Of a DNA stretch of 55,397 bases, positions 25,352 through 35,100 are shown piece by piece. This DNA is from CADCTM01 sp049671305 (GTDB lineage Bacteria > Cyanobacteriota > Cyanobacteriia > Cyanobacteriales > Coleofasciculaceae). The translations under genes were made by a program, and so were the position numbers. The stretch spans positions 1 through 55,397 of the forward strand of contig JBATUR010000056.1 in assembly GCA_049671305.1 (NCBI GenBank), given 5' to 3'. Each line of letters starts with the position of its first letter. Position 1 is the first letter of the stretch. Below the pieces are notes generated by a model. That model had not been told where the DNA came from. It did no database searches and saw only the letters and a list, made by a program, of their open reading frames with translations.

Positions 25352-26371
25352 CTAGCTTTCCCACTTTTGGGCAATAATTTCAGCCAAATCGACAACCCGC
25401 TGAGAATAACCCCACTCGTTATCGTACCAAGCCACAACCTTGACCATATCACCACCCATAACCATCGTCAGGCTGGAGTCTACAATCGAAGAAGCATCAT
25501 GACCTTTGTAATCGCAAGAAACCAAAGGCAAGTCGTTAGAGTATGCCAAAATTCCTTTGAGGTAACCTTCTGAGGCTTCCTTAAGGACACGGTTTACCTG
25601 ATCTGCCATCGTGGCTTTCTCAACATTCACCACCAAATCAACTACAGAAACGTTGGGAGTTGGTACGCGCAGGGCAATACCATTGAGCTTACCTTTGAGT
25701 TCTGGCAAAACCAAACCAACCGCTTTCGCTGCACCAGTACTAGTTGGCACAATATTCATCGCTGCTGCCCTTGCCCGACGCACGTCACGGTGGCTAGCAT
25801 CCAGAAGACGTTGATCACCTGTATAGCTGTGGGTAGTCGTCATCGTCCCTTTAATGATGCCAAAGTTTTCATGTAAGACTTTAGCGAAGGGAGATAAACA
25901 GTTAGTAGTACAGCTTGCATTACTAACGATGTCATGCTTTTTGTCGTCATAGTCATCAGAATTGACACCTACCACAAAAGTCGCAACATCATCACCTTTG
26001 GCGGGTGCTGTAATCATCACCTTTTTTGCCCCAGCGGCTTGATGCTTAGAAGCACCTTCACGGGTGATAAAAACACCCGTTGATTCGATTACCAAGTCAA
26101 CACCCCAGTCAGCCCAAGGCAGGTTAAGTGGGTTGCGATCAGAAACACACTTAATTGTTTTGCCATTGACCATAATTGAGTTGTCATCAGCGCCGATATC
26201 CGCCTTTAACGTCCCCAACATGGTGTCGTATTTCAAAAGATGGGCGTTAGTTCTTGGATCAGAAGTGTCATTAAGACCGACTAAATCAATCTGACTATTT
26301 TCTCTGGTTAACCAACATCTCAGGAAATTCCGACCGATGCGCCCAAACCCGTTGATCGCTACTCTAATCAC
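25352..26371 (-). CDS. gap2: Glyceraldehyde-3-phosphate dehydrogenase, Gap2 type
   Basis: A 339-residue type I GAPDH: Rossmann motif INGFGRIGRNFLR, catalytic SNASCTTNCLSP (Cys near residue 153), HSYTGDQRLLD, and C-terminal WYDNEWGYSQRVVDL. The N-terminal NAD(P)-binding loop has LNDTSDP rather than the NDL.D of strictly NAD-dependent enzymes. This fits cyanobacterial Gap2, which works with NADPH in the Calvin cycle and in gluconeogenesis. Transcribed alone. Confidence 0.95.
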   Translation of the reverse strand: MIRVAINGFGRIGRNFLRCWLTRENSQIDLVGLNDTSDPRTNAHLLKYDTMLGTLKADIGADDNSIMVNGKTIKCVSDRNPLNLPWADWGVDLVIESTGVFITREGASKHQAAGAKKVMITAPAKGDDVATFVVGVNSDDYDDKKHDIVSNASCTTNCLSPFAKVLHENFGIIKGTMTTTHSYTGDQRLLDASHRDVRRARAAAMNIVPTSTGAAKAVGLVLPELKGKLNGIALRVPTPNVSVVDLVVNVEKATMADQVNRVLKEASEGYLKGILAYSNDLPLVSCDYKGHDASSIVDSSLTMVMGGDMVKVVAWYDNEWGYSQRVVDLAEIIAQKWES

Positions 26372-26541
26372 TGCGTCTTGCCCTCTGTATTTAAAGCTCA
26401 GTAAAGATATTCTTAATGACCCAGATCATATCGCAAAGGCTGTAATTTTCTAAGTTGTAATTGGTTAAGGAATGAGTTGCACCATGCCCAAAATCTGCAA
26501 TATTCTCAACTGTAGCTGGCTGCAACGCCCTGATGCTCTTA

Positions 26542-27201
26542 CTAATTCCCGTTTGGCGGACTCTTGTAAAGGTTATAAGTTTTAATGTAGGTTTCGATAA
26601 CTTCTGGCACTAAGTAACGAATTGAGCACTGATTGTAACAATTTTGGCGAATCAAACTCGATGAGATGCCAAGGCTTGGCATTTGCAGCAATTGCCAACT
26701 GATTTTGAGGTTTGAGGAAGCGATCGCTCTTACCACTTCTTGGCAGCACTCAACTTCGTCTCGGCTTTTAGCTTGATCTGGGCTGGAGTTTGTGGCATTA
26801 ATACCTTCAGGGCGCGGCGCTACTAACCAGTTGCAGGCAGGAATTAGTTTTTCTCGACCATACCAGCGTGGCAATGTTTGGAAAGCATCTAGTCCAATAA
26901 TCCAAGACCATTGTGATTGAGCATAAATAGCTTGAAGTGCTGTAAAGGTTTTAACTGCATAGTCTGTACCAGTTGGAGATACTTCTATAGGTGAGCAAAT
27001 AAAAGCTGGATGATTGGCGATCGCTAATTCCACCATTGCCCGACGATGAACATAAGCCAACCCATTTTTGTGAGGAGGATGACCAGTAGGTACCCAAATG
27101 ACCAAATCTAGATTAAGCTGACTCCAGGCAGTCTGGGCGACAATTAAATGTCCCAAATGTATGGGATCAAACGTGCCGCCAAAAATTGCCACTTTTTCCA
27201 T
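26542..27201 (-). CDS. nadD: Nicotinate-nucleotide adenylyltransferase
   Basis: A 219-residue NadD from the ATG at 27201, chosen over an ATG 17 codons upstream because AAGGA sits just before it and the protein then starts MEKVAIFGGTFDPIHLGHL. That string holds the nucleotidyltransferase (T/H)IGH motif. WVPTGHPPHK and the late SLGISSSLIRQ (ISSTxIR-type) complete the active site. It converts nicotinate mononucleotide to deamido-NAD in NAD synthesis. Confidence 0.95.
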   Translation of the reverse strand: MEKVAIFGGTFDPIHLGHLIVAQTAWSQLNLDLVIWVPTGHPPHKNGLAYVHRRAMVELAIANHPAFICSPIEVSPTGTDYAVKTFTALQAIYAQSQWSWIIGLDAFQTLPRWYGREKLIPACNWLVAPRPEGINATNSSPDQAKSRDEVECCQEVVRAIASSNLKISWQLLQMPSLGISSSLIRQNCYNQCSIRYLVPEVIETYIKTYNLYKSPPNGN

Positions 27202-27567
27202 ATTTTTCCTTGGTTCTGGATTAAGGTTGCCATGCACCAATTCGCTCTTCAAACCCCAGATAACTTAGACCCCCACGGGCTTGGTATATCTAGAGTTTCT
27301 AGCCTTTAGACAATTCTTGTCTTAACGCTTGCCGTTATTGATCTAAAAGCTGCCAACTTTTGAGAATAATTACTTATATTTAGTAGTCAAAACCAGTTTG
27401 AGTATAAAAAAAGTACTTGTCGCAATTTAAGGCAGTAAATTTACCGAATCTATGAAATTTCTGATAAATATCTTAGTTAGCTATATCCTGAAAAATCAAT
27501 TCTTGATATGATAGCGCGTGTCATAGGCACGCTCTGGTTTGTGTGGTGTGGTGTGTAAGGAGTTAAG
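27202..27567. other. Divergent promoter region, nadD / murC
   Basis: A 366-nt AT-rich region with no gene seen. Just before murC there is a GTGTGGTGTGGTGTG run and then AAGGAGTTAAG, an excellent ribosome site. Confidence 0.4.
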
Positions 27568-29094
27568 ATGCCGAATACTGTTGATTTTAGTGGGAAGCCA
27601 TTTCATTTCATCGGCATTGGTGGAATTGGGATGTCTGCCCTTGCCTACGTTTTAGCAAAGCGTCAAATCCCTGTCTCTGGTTCTGATTTGCGTTCAACTC
27701 ATATTACTCAGCGTTTGGAAGCTGTCGGGGCTCATCTTTTGGGTGACCAAGACGCGACGAATTTAGAATTTTTTCTAATCAAAGCTGGGTCTGCCTTGCC
27801 AGGATCTCAAGATAGTGCCGTCGGTGTAAAGCGGGACACCCTGGCTTTAAAATCTAACTCGCTACTAGCCAAAGATTTGCAGTCTTTGCCTCAAGTCATC
27901 TGTTCGACGGCAATTAATCAAGTTAATTCTGAGTATCAAGCAGCAATGGATGGGGGCTACCCGATTTTTCATCGCTCAGACTTACTGGCAGCTTTGATTC
28001 AAGATTACCAAAGTATTGCTGTTGCTGGAACTCATGGTAAAACTACAACAAGTAGTTTAATTGGCTATCTACTTCTAAAAGCTGGTCTTGACCCGACAAT
28101 TGTTGTAGGAGGCGAGGTAGATGCTTGGGATGGTAATGCTCGTTTGGGTAATGGACCAATATTAGTTGCTGAAGCAGATGAGTCGGATGGTTCTTTGGCG
28201 AAGCTTTCAGCGAAAATTGGCGTAATTACCAATATTGAGTTAGATCATCCTGACCATTATCAAAACTTAGAAGAAGTCGTGGCAATTTTTCAGACCTTTG
28301 CCAAACGCTGTCAAGTTTTGGTAGGTTGTTTGGATTGTGAAACTTTGCGAGCGCAAATTCAACCGAATATTAGCTACAGCCTACACAGAGAAACTGGTGC
28401 TGACTATAGCGTTGATCGCATTAACTATCATGCTGATGGAACAAGCGCCCAAGTTTGGGAAAAAGAACAACTTTTAGGTGAACTACATCTGAAATTGCTG
28501 GGAACACATAACCTCAGCAATGCCCTGGCAGCAGTCGCTGTGGGACGACATCTCGGTTTAGAGTTTGAGGTAATTAATGCTGCCTTGTCCAGCTTTGAAG
28601 GCGCAAAACGCCGCTTTGAACTGCGGGGCAACTGTAATGAGATTACCTTTGTTGATGACTACGCCCATCACCCCAGCGAAATTCAAGTCACCCTGGCAGC
28701 AGCACGCCTAAAAGTCGCAGCACCACGCCGCCTGGTGGCAATTTTTCAACCTCACCGTTACAGCCGTACCCAGACTTTTTTGCAAGAATTTGCTAAGTCA
28801 TTTAACGATGCTGATCTGGTGGTAATTACTGATATTTATAGTGCTGGCGAACCAAATGTGGAAGGCATAACAGGAGACAAATTGCGAGAAGCGATCTGCT
28901 TGCAGCAGCGCAACGCTCTCGCATTTCATCACCCACAGGTTTGCTACCAACCACTGGCGTCAGTTCAAGAGTTTCTCACCGAAAACCTCAAGCCTGGAGA
29001 CTTTGCTCTTTTTCTTGGGGCAGGTAATCTCAATCAGATTATTCCTCAAGTTATGGACTTCTACAAACAGCAAGAATTGAGTCAAAAAACCTGA
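27568..29094 (+). CDS. murC: UDP-N-acetylmuramate--L-alanine ligase
   Basis: A 508-residue Mur ligase that adds the first amino acid to the peptidoglycan precursor. The N-terminal Rossmann FIGIGGIGMSALA, the ATP loop VAGTHGKTTTSSL, the central EADESDGSL, and the C-terminal FVDDYAHHPSE and FQPHRYSRT are all present. About 25 residues longer than many MurC, mostly from an insert near residues 65-95 (SALPGSQDSAVGVKRDTLALK). AAGGAG lies just ahead of the ATG. murB follows at 87 nt. Confidence 0.97.
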   Translation: MPNTVDFSGKPFHFIGIGGIGMSALAYVLAKRQIPVSGSDLRSTHITQRLEAVGAHLLGDQDATNLEFFLIKAGSALPGSQDSAVGVKRDTLALKSNSLLAKDLQSLPQVICSTAINQVNSEYQAAMDGGYPIFHRSDLLAALIQDYQSIAVAGTHGKTTTSSLIGYLLLKAGLDPTIVVGGEVDAWDGNARLGNGPILVAEADESDGSLAKLSAKIGVITNIELDHPDHYQNLEEVVAIFQTFAKRCQVLVGCLDCETLRAQIQPNISYSLHRETGADYSVDRINYHADGTSAQVWEKEQLLGELHLKLLGTHNLSNALAAVAVGRHLGLEFEVINAALSSFEGAKRRFELRGNCNEITFVDDYAHHPSEIQVTLAAARLKVAAPRRLVAIFQPHRYSRTQTFLQEFAKSFNDADLVVITDIYSAGEPNVEGITGDKLREAICLQQRNALAFHHPQVCYQPLASVQEFLTENLKPGDFALFLGAGNLNQIIPQVMDFYKQQELSQKT

Positions 29095-29181
29095 TTTTTC
29101 GCTTAAGTTCTTGAGAACAAGATCATCGACCACAACGTTCTGCCCACAATCCATCGGCATTCTTTTTAATGTGTTATTGAT

Positions 29182-30147
29182 ATGACCCTGTCCTATGAAT
29201 CCCCTATCGTTACCAACACTCCAAGTAAAGAACTGTGCAAGCCACAGCTAATGCCTGGAACCGATTGCCCTCTACGAGCGGGCGCTCCCTTAGCTAGCCT
29301 GACCTCATTTCGGGTTGGGGGTCCCGCCGAATGGTATGTTGCTCCTCGGCGCTTGGAAGACCTACAAGCCAGCTTTGAGTGGGCAAAATCCGAAGGCTTA
29401 CCCCTAACGCTTTTGGGTGCAGGCTCCAATTTATTAGTTAGCGATCGCGGTTTACCTGGTTTAGTCGTCTGTACTCGCCACCTCCGCCATACCCATTTTG
29501 ACCCCGAAACAGGCACCGTTACTGTTGGTGCAGGCGAGCCAATAGCCCGTTTAGCATGGCAAGCCGCCGAACGTGGTTGGCAAGGGCTAGAGTGGGCAGT
29601 AGGCATCCCTGGTACAGTCGGTGGTGCTGTTGTCATGAATGCAGGCGCCCACAAAAGTGCCACAGCCGATATTTTGCTAAATATTCAAACCCTCCTACCA
29701 AACGGCAGCATTGAGCAATTGACGCCCCAAAACCTAGACTTTAGCTACCGCACCTCCAACTTGCAAGGCAGCCAGCGCCTAGTCACTCAAGCGACATTCC
29801 AATTAAAACCAGGTGCAGATCCAAAACTTGTCCACGCAGCCACAACCGAGCACATGGAGCGACGACGGCGTTCTCAACCCTATCACTTACCTAGCTGTGG
29901 TAGCGTTTTCCGTAACCCAGACTCTCATGCCGCCGCTTGGTTGATTGAACAAATTGGTTTGAAAGGTTATCAAATCGGTGGTGCACAAGTTGCCGAACGC
30001 CATGCTAACTTTATACTCAACTGCGGCGGCGCCAAAGCTAATGATATCTTTCAAATCATTCGCCATGTTCAACAACAAGTAGAATCTCACTGGGCGCTCT
30101 GTTTGGAGCCAGAAGTGAGAATATTAGGAGAGTTTCAATCAGTCTAA
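29182..30147 (+). CDS. murB: UDP-N-acetylenolpyruvoylglucosamine reductase
   Basis: A 321-residue FAD-dependent MurB: SFRVGGPAEWYVAPRR, LLGAGSNLLVSDRG, GIPGTVGGAVVMNAGAH, FSYRTSNLQ, and the type II C-terminus SCGSVFRNP with AERHANFILN. The catalytic Ser and the late Glu (LEPEVRILG) are both in place. The N-terminal 30 residues (through MPGTDCPL) are a variable extension. It forms a murCB cell-wall operon. Confidence 0.97.
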   Translation: MTLSYESPIVTNTPSKELCKPQLMPGTDCPLRAGAPLASLTSFRVGGPAEWYVAPRRLEDLQASFEWAKSEGLPLTLLGAGSNLLVSDRGLPGLVVCTRHLRHTHFDPETGTVTVGAGEPIARLAWQAAERGWQGLEWAVGIPGTVGGAVVMNAGAHKSATADILLNIQTLLPNGSIEQLTPQNLDFSYRTSNLQGSQRLVTQATFQLKPGADPKLVHAATTEHMERRRRSQPYHLPSCGSVFRNPDSHAAAWLIEQIGLKGYQIGGAQVAERHANFILNCGGAKANDIFQIIRHVQQQVESHWALCLEPEVRILGEFQSV

Positions 30148-30233
30148 AGCTGTCGAACCGACAGCAGCAGTACTAAGATGAAGACTTAACATAATAGACA
30201 TATCCATCACTCTTCAGATAGAGTCAAGAATTT

Positions 30234-30578
30234 ATGGCACAAGGACAAGGATTTGGCTTCGGTTTAGGCAAAATGAAAGAACTTGCCGAAGCTTTCAAAA
30301 AAGCTCAAGAAGTTCAACAAGGCGCCAAGCAACTCCAAGAAGAATTGGAGCAAATGGAGATTGAAGGAACATCAGGCAATGAAGGTGTTAAGGTTGTTTT
30401 AAGCGGCAACCAAGAACCTCTGAGAGTTACAATTTCAGAGGAAGCAATGCAACAAGGAGCAGCGGCACTTTCTGAGCTTGTAACCCTTGCTATGCAAGAC
30501 GCCTACGAAAAATCAACAGCCACAATGCGCGAAAGAATGGAAGAACTCACAAGTGGGTTAAATCTTCCCGGAATGTAA
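30234..30578 (+). CDS. YbaB/EbfC-family nucleoid-associated protein
   Basis: A 114-residue protein of the YbaB/EbfC family: a Gln/Gly-rich start, a helix KMKELAEAFKKAQEVQQGAK, LEQMEIEGTSGNEGVKVVLSG, and the C-terminal helix ALSELVTLAMQDAYEKSTA. Such dimers bind DNA with little sequence preference. It follows murB by 86 nt on the same strand and is ended by a clear hairpin. Confidence 0.93.
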   Translation: MAQGQGFGFGLGKMKELAEAFKKAQEVQQGAKQLQEELEQMEIEGTSGNEGVKVVLSGNQEPLRVTISEEAMQQGAAALSELVTLAMQDAYEKSTATMRERMEELTSGLNLPGM

Positions 30579-30605
30579 CTATTCAGGACAAAGCCAGTAA
30601 AAAGA

Positions 30606-30646
30606 GGAAAAGTCAAAAGCCAAAGAAATTTGCTTTTGACTTTTTC
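30606..30646 (+). terminator. Bidirectional terminator hairpin after the YbaB gene
   Basis: AAAGTCAAAAGC (30609-30620) pairs with GCTTTTGACTTT (30632-30643), flanked by A-rich and T-rich tracts, so it can stop transcription from both sides (the YbaB gene and the convergent SGNH gene). Confidence 0.8.
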
Positions 30647-30647
30647 C

Positions 30648-32024
30648 TTATTTAGGAGGCTTTGGCGCTGCTACTTGCAACTTAGGAATACTCGTCATCA
30701 CTCGATAAAAACGCTCTGCTAGTAAGGCATTTGCTGGCTTCGACAAATGAACCGCGTCCGAGAAAACGCCTTGATTTTTGGGTAACTCGTCATCCAACTT
30801 GTAAAAATTGAGGGTTTTGACATTCTTAGGAAAGGCTGACTCTAATTTCTGATTGCCTTGCCACAACTGCTCATAAGCACCCTTTACCCGTTGCGTGTAA
30901 CCTGAGCCCAATTCTTTGAGAATTTCCGTTTCTTTTGCTACCAGCAAGCCTGGGGCACGACCCGTAATTTCTGGCTGTAGACCGATAATTAAAGGAACAC
31001 TCGCACTAGCTGCTAGTGAGAGAATTTGCCTTTGATCTTCCTGATAACGTGCGATACGGCGCTGTAATTCCGCCGAGTCAGCAGGCAGATGTTCCTCTAA
31101 AGATTTTGTCTCTTCTGCTGCCACCACACTCAACTCATGCACCGAAGGTTGGGGACGAATTAACCAATATTTGATCGCTTTCACCAAATATGTGCTGTTG
31201 AAAACTTCCTTGACTTGATAAGACAGATAAGCCCAAAAATGCCCCGGCGCGTTGTTCAAAAACTCTTCGGTGTGGGGAATATCTGTTTGTGCCTTATTAC
31301 TTGGTAACATCAAATCAGCATAGCCATCCAAGACCACGATCGCATCTGGGCTATAAGGCAGAACCTTAAGCGCCAACTGCGCCAGGGTATTTCCCGCAGC
31401 ATAACCGGGTACCGCCGCATTAATCACCCGATACTGCCCATCACGTACCCGTAATGGCAGCTTCATCACCTTATCCAATTCCGTCTTAAAATAAGGCAGA
31501 GTTGCCGGACGATACTTTTCTGGAGAGCGTTTTTGCTGTGCTACCCGTTCATTTAAACGCGCTTCCAGCAAATTCGCGATAGTTGCTTGGTTATTCTCAT
31601 TCCATTGCCCAAAAGCAGTTGAACCCCCCAACAAAAAAATCCTAATTTCATTTTTGGGCTTACTGAGGGGGACAGGTTGAGCATCACGGAACCCTTGTTC
31701 ATTAATTTGCCAAACACTGCTTTTTTGGTTACCAATCAAACCATAGCCCACAGCCGGACGCCTTTGTACGCCCAAACGACCACCAGCATACAAACCATCC
31801 AATGGTTCTTTGGTTTGACCAAAGTATTTCAGGCAATAATCAGTAACAATGGCAGGTGACCCTTCATAGGCAGCGAGTTCAGCATTTTTACCCGCTACAC
31901 CAACCACAATCCTAGTCATTAATTCTAGAAAAATTAATGTTACTGGAATTGCTGCCAAGATTGCCAATAGTGGTATACGTTGGCTGTTTCTTTTTTTGTA
32001 AGTGTAGCGGCGCGACTTGAACAT
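30648..32024 (-). CDS. Membrane-anchored SGNH/GDSL hydrolase
   Basis: A 458-residue protein from the ATG at 32024 (AAAAGGAATT precedes it; an ATG 7 codons earlier is less well placed). A basic N-terminus and one span (about 17-40, IPLLAILAAIPVTLIFLEL) anchor it. The SGNH signature follows: block I LLGGSTAFG with S135, a block II-III region NAAVPGYAAGN, and the final FSDAVHLSKPANALLAERF carrying the DxxH pair. Substrate unknown; such enzymes deacylate polysaccharides or lipids on the outer side of the membrane. Confidence 0.88.
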   Translation of the reverse strand: MFKSRRYTYKKRNSQRIPLLAILAAIPVTLIFLELMTRIVVGVAGKNAELAAYEGSPAIVTDYCLKYFGQTKEPLDGLYAGGRLGVQRRPAVGYGLIGNQKSSVWQINEQGFRDAQPVPLSKPKNEIRIFLLGGSTAFGQWNENNQATIANLLEARLNERVAQQKRSPEKYRPATLPYFKTELDKVMKLPLRVRDGQYRVINAAVPGYAAGNTLAQLALKVLPYSPDAIVVLDGYADLMLPSNKAQTDIPHTEEFLNNAPGHFWAYLSYQVKEVFNSTYLVKAIKYWLIRPQPSVHELSVVAAEETKSLEEHLPADSAELQRRIARYQEDQRQILSLAASASVPLIIGLQPEITGRAPGLLVAKETEILKELGSGYTQRVKGAYEQLWQGNQKLESAFPKNVKTLNFYKLDDELPKNQGVFSDAVHLSKPANALLAERFYRVMTSIPKLQVAAPKPPK

Positions 32025-32251
32025 GGAATTCCTTTTTGTCAGCATTAACTCGGTATCCTTGACGACTAAAAGATTATTTTAGGCTTACCGATGGATTTGT
32101 CTTGTAATGACCCTGCCAACAGTTGAAGCTAAGTTAGGCATCTTTTATCTCATTTCAAGGGTAGTAGTGGGTAGCTTCGTTGCTAAACTTAACACGGGAC
32201 AAATAAACATTTGGCTGTTAGTTTTTTAACTGTTCGAGAAAGCTTAATATT

Positions 32252-32749
32252 ATGCCTATTCCCTGCAAATTGCTCTTTGTCTGTCTTGGTAACATTTGTC
32301 GAAGTCCATCTGCCGAAAATATCATGAATCACTTAATCGAGCAAACTGATCTTAAGGGTCAAATTATTTGTGATTCAGCCGGCACAGCAGGTTATCATAT
32401 TGGTGCGGCACCCGATCACCGTATGTCACAAGCAGCCGCACGTCGTGGCATCATTCTCAAAGGGCAAGCGCGGCAGTTTCACAAATCTGATTTTGACAAA
32501 TTTGATTTGATTTTGGCAATGGATCAAGCAAACTATCAAGATATTCTCTCCCTTGATCCAGCAGGTAAATATCGAGATAAAGTCAAGCTGATGTGTGATT
32601 TTGCCACCAATCACCGTGAGCAAGAAGTCCCAGACCCTTATTATGGTGGAACAGAAGGTTTTAACCAGGTAATTGATTTATTGCTAGATGCTTGTGAAGG
32701 TTTACGGCAACACGTTGTTGAGAATTATGCCCTGGTTGGCAAAGAATAG
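32252..32749 (+). CDS. Low-molecular-weight protein-tyrosine phosphatase
   Basis: A 165-residue LMW-PTP. The P-loop CLGNICRS gives nucleophile C11 and R17, and VPDPYYGG holds the general acid Asp. The central DLILAMDQANYQDI is also typical. It removes phosphate from tyrosine or arginine residues on proteins; in bacteria the partners often control exopolysaccharide export, but no such gene is next to it here. Confidence 0.93.
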   Translation: MPIPCKLLFVCLGNICRSPSAENIMNHLIEQTDLKGQIICDSAGTAGYHIGAAPDHRMSQAAARRGIILKGQARQFHKSDFDKFDLILAMDQANYQDILSLDPAGKYRDKVKLMCDFATNHREQEVPDPYYGGTEGFNQVIDLLLDACEGLRQHVVENYALVGKE

Positions 32750-32902
32750 CCTTTCTTGACAAAGCCCCAATTAAGCCGATTAAACTCAATCTTAAACAAT
32801 CGATAAACCTCCTCTAATCTTGAGGTAAGAAAATAAAGATGAAGCCTAACTGACCAAGTTTTGGCAAACGAAATTAACTACACCTTTGCTTTGATAAATC
32901 AA

Positions 32903-32933
32903 CCTAGTGTCTGACAACACTAGGATTTTTTTT
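32903..32933 (+). terminator. Rho-independent terminator
   Basis: CCTAGTGT (32903-32910) pairs with ACACTAGG (32917-32924) and is followed by ATTTTTTTTG. It would stop plus-strand transcripts reaching past the phosphatase gene, in front of the convergent response regulator. Confidence 0.85.
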
Positions 32934-32952
32934 GAGCAAATTAAAAGTCAGT

Positions 32953-33636
32953 TTAATCGACTAATTGATTTTCCATAGCAAATCTTACCAGTTCAGCGCG
33001 GTTGCTGGTTGCGGTTTTTCTGAGCAGACTACTGACGTATTTTTCTATGGTGCGAGGACTAAGATGCAGTTTGTTGCCAATTTCTGCATTTGATGATCCT
33101 TTAGCTAGTAACTCCAAAACTTGCTCTTCACGTTTGGTGAGATGGAAGTCAGGGGCAGCAGAATCGATCGCTTGTGATATATTGTCGTTTGCTGCAACCG
33201 TATCACTATCTGCTGGTTTTCGCGTCACCTCATCGTTAGAAAAACGCCATTCTGATTGGATAATTTGCGATCGCTCTAACAAATTACGAATCACCGCACT
33301 CAATTCTTGCATCTCAAACGGCTTTGGTAAATATAAATCGCATCCAGTTTGATAACCGCGAATACGTTCTTCTGTACTGATACGTTCAGTCAAAAATACC
33401 ACGGGTAATAAGCGAAACGCTGGTTTCTGACGGACTTGCCTCACCAACTCATAACCATCCATGCGAGGCATATTAATGTCTGTAATCAGTATATGAGGGT
33501 GATATGTTTCAATCATTGACAGCGCCTGCAAACCATCTTCAGCCACAACAACGGAATAACCCGACATCTCCAGGTAATCACTGACAGAAAGACGGGTTCC
33601 CAGATTGTCATCGGCAACCAGGATTGTCAAGGGCAT
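32953..33636 (-). CDS. NarL/LuxR-type response regulator (Rre1/Ycf29-like)
   Basis: A 227-residue two-domain regulator. Receiver (1-125): acidic DD at 9-10, phosphorylated D53 in ITDINMPRMDGYE, conserved Lys in YLPKPFE. A linker of about 30 residues precedes the LuxR helix-turn-helix (about 162-225): LTKREEQVLELLAKGSSNAEI and LHLSPRTIEKYVSSLLRK. Sequence and length resemble Rre1/Ycf29, a regulator paired with Hik2 or Hik34 in other cyanobacteria; that assignment is tentative. No kinase is adjacent, and it is transcribed alone. Confidence 0.9.
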   Translation of the reverse strand: MPLTILVADDNLGTRLSVSDYLEMSGYSVVVAEDGLQALSMIETYHPHILITDINMPRMDGYELVRQVRQKPAFRLLPVVFLTERISTEERIRGYQTGCDLYLPKPFEMQELSAVIRNLLERSQIIQSEWRFSNDEVTRKPADSDTVAANDNISQAIDSAAPDFHLTKREEQVLELLAKGSSNAEIGNKLHLSPRTIEKYVSSLLRKTATSNRAELVRFAMENQLVD

Positions 33637-33822
33637 AATGTAACTTTTCTAAGAGCAGAACCTAACCTATCTATTACGCTAGGTCATGTCTGCCCCTCTA
33701 AACAGGAACTGGGAACTTTTTTTGATAAATTCTTCTCGGCAATAAATGCGATCGCCTTCTATGTACCTTATACTCAATTTTTTAATCCTGGCTCAGATTT
33801 ATCATAAGTTTACTTAATATAA

Positions 33823-34263
33823 TCAGACACTAGCTGGATCACAAAGTTCTTTTAGGCTCAACTGAGCTGCTTCTAAATCATAAGCAAAAGGTCGTCTTAG
33901 CGGTTGATAATCTCGCTCATGGGGCGTGCCATGACGCAGTACCGCATTGACTAGCACACAAGCTTCTACACTCAGGTTAATTGCCCCGTGAGGTACAAAT
34001 GGCGGTATTTTTACGACCACTGGCTGCTTTTCACTTAAAGGAATATACTGATAACGCCGATTTTGTAACACAACTAAAACGAAACTACCCCGCACTACCA
34101 AAAGTTGGTCAGTTTGAAAACGGTGTACAAACAAATCATCAATAGTCGCGGCGGGAATTTGCACCAACATTGTCTCATGACTAGATTGGGGCGTATAAAA
34201 CTGAGCCATTCCTCCTTGAATCGACTCTAGCGGACGAATCTCGACGCTGTTGATTAAGCCCAT
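33823..34263 (-). CDS. Cupin-fold protein (RmlC-like)
   Basis: A 146-residue protein from the ATG at 34263, chosen because AAGGAG lies just upstream; an earlier in-frame start would add 28 atypical residues. The single cupin barrel is seen in DDLFVHRFQTDQLLVVRGSF, VVVKIPPFVPHGAINLS and an HG.....RDY end. Sugar epimerases of the RmlC type and small-molecule-binding cupins share this fold. The histidines (H54-like HRF and PHG) could bind metal. Specific function unknown. Confidence 0.8.
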   Translation of the reverse strand: MGLINSVEIRPLESIQGGMAQFYTPQSSHETMLVQIPAATIDDLFVHRFQTDQLLVVRGSFVLVVLQNRRYQYIPLSEKQPVVVKIPPFVPHGAINLSVEACVLVNAVLRHGTPHERDYQPLRRPFAYDLEAAQLSLKELCDPASV

Positions 34264-34517
34264 ACTCAGTCTCCTTGCCAGCTTTATATCTAAATTTAAG
34301 CGACAATATCTTAAAAAAATGTTGCCAAGGTCACATTTGTTTGACATTTTGTGATAGATGTGCTGGAAAATTACTGATGGTACACTTCAAGCAGCCGAAT
34401 TTATTGAGCAAAATAAAGAGCAAGCAACATTTTGAAGATGCCACTTGCTCTTATGATGAAAATTCAGGCATTCTTAAGTCAGCTTAAAATCAAGCCACGC
34501 CTTAAATTGTTTTAAAA

Positions 34518-34952
34518 TTAGCCCATCGCTGCCAGAATATCTTGAGCATGATTCTTGGTATTGACATTGGCATCAACATGAGTAATTTTGCCATGACCAT
34601 CAATGACGTAGGTAACACGCTTGGCATAACCACCACCATCAACATCATAAGCTTTGGTAATGGCGCTATCAGTATCAGCTAAAAGCTGGAACGGCAAACC
34701 AAACTTTTCGGTAAACTTTTGATGAGAGGCTTCATCATCCTTGCTGACACCTAAGACAACCATCTCCTTGCCTTGATATTCAGTGTAATTATCCCGAAAA
34801 CTTTGAGCTTGGAGAGTGCAACCAGGAGTATCATCTTTGGGGTAAAAATACAAGACAACGGTTTTACCCGCAAAATCTGATAGTGAAACGGTCTTGCCAT
34901 TCGTATCTTTAGCGGTAAAGCTAGGGGCGTCTGTACCAACTGAGAGAGCCAT
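34518..34952 (-). CDS. Peroxiredoxin, BCP/PrxQ family, lacking the usual resolving cysteine
   Basis: A 144-residue thioredoxin-fold peroxidase. The peroxidatic site DDTPGCTLQAQSFRD has C45, but where PrxQ enzymes carry a resolving Cys five residues on there is Q50. C45 is the only cysteine in the whole protein, so it must be a one-Cys enzyme that is reduced by an outside thiol. It removes hydrogen or alkyl peroxides. The rest of the family pattern (VLYFYPKDDTPG, FQLLADTD, VTYVIDGHGKI) is intact. Confidence 0.93.
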   Translation of the reverse strand: MALSVGTDAPSFTAKDTNGKTVSLSDFAGKTVVLYFYPKDDTPGCTLQAQSFRDNYTEYQGKEMVVLGVSKDDEASHQKFTEKFGLPFQLLADTDSAITKAYDVDGGGYAKRVTYVIDGHGKITHVDANVNTKNHAQDILAAMG

Positions 34953-35100
34953 AAATTTATTTTCCTGTGTGTTTAATCTGATCTTCCAATAAATATTACA
35001 GGAAAGGAGATTTTTCTAGGCGGGAAACCAGATTTACCACTGACTCAGGATAAATGACAAAAAAGTTGTCAGCAATTCCAACCAAGATATAACTCAAGAA

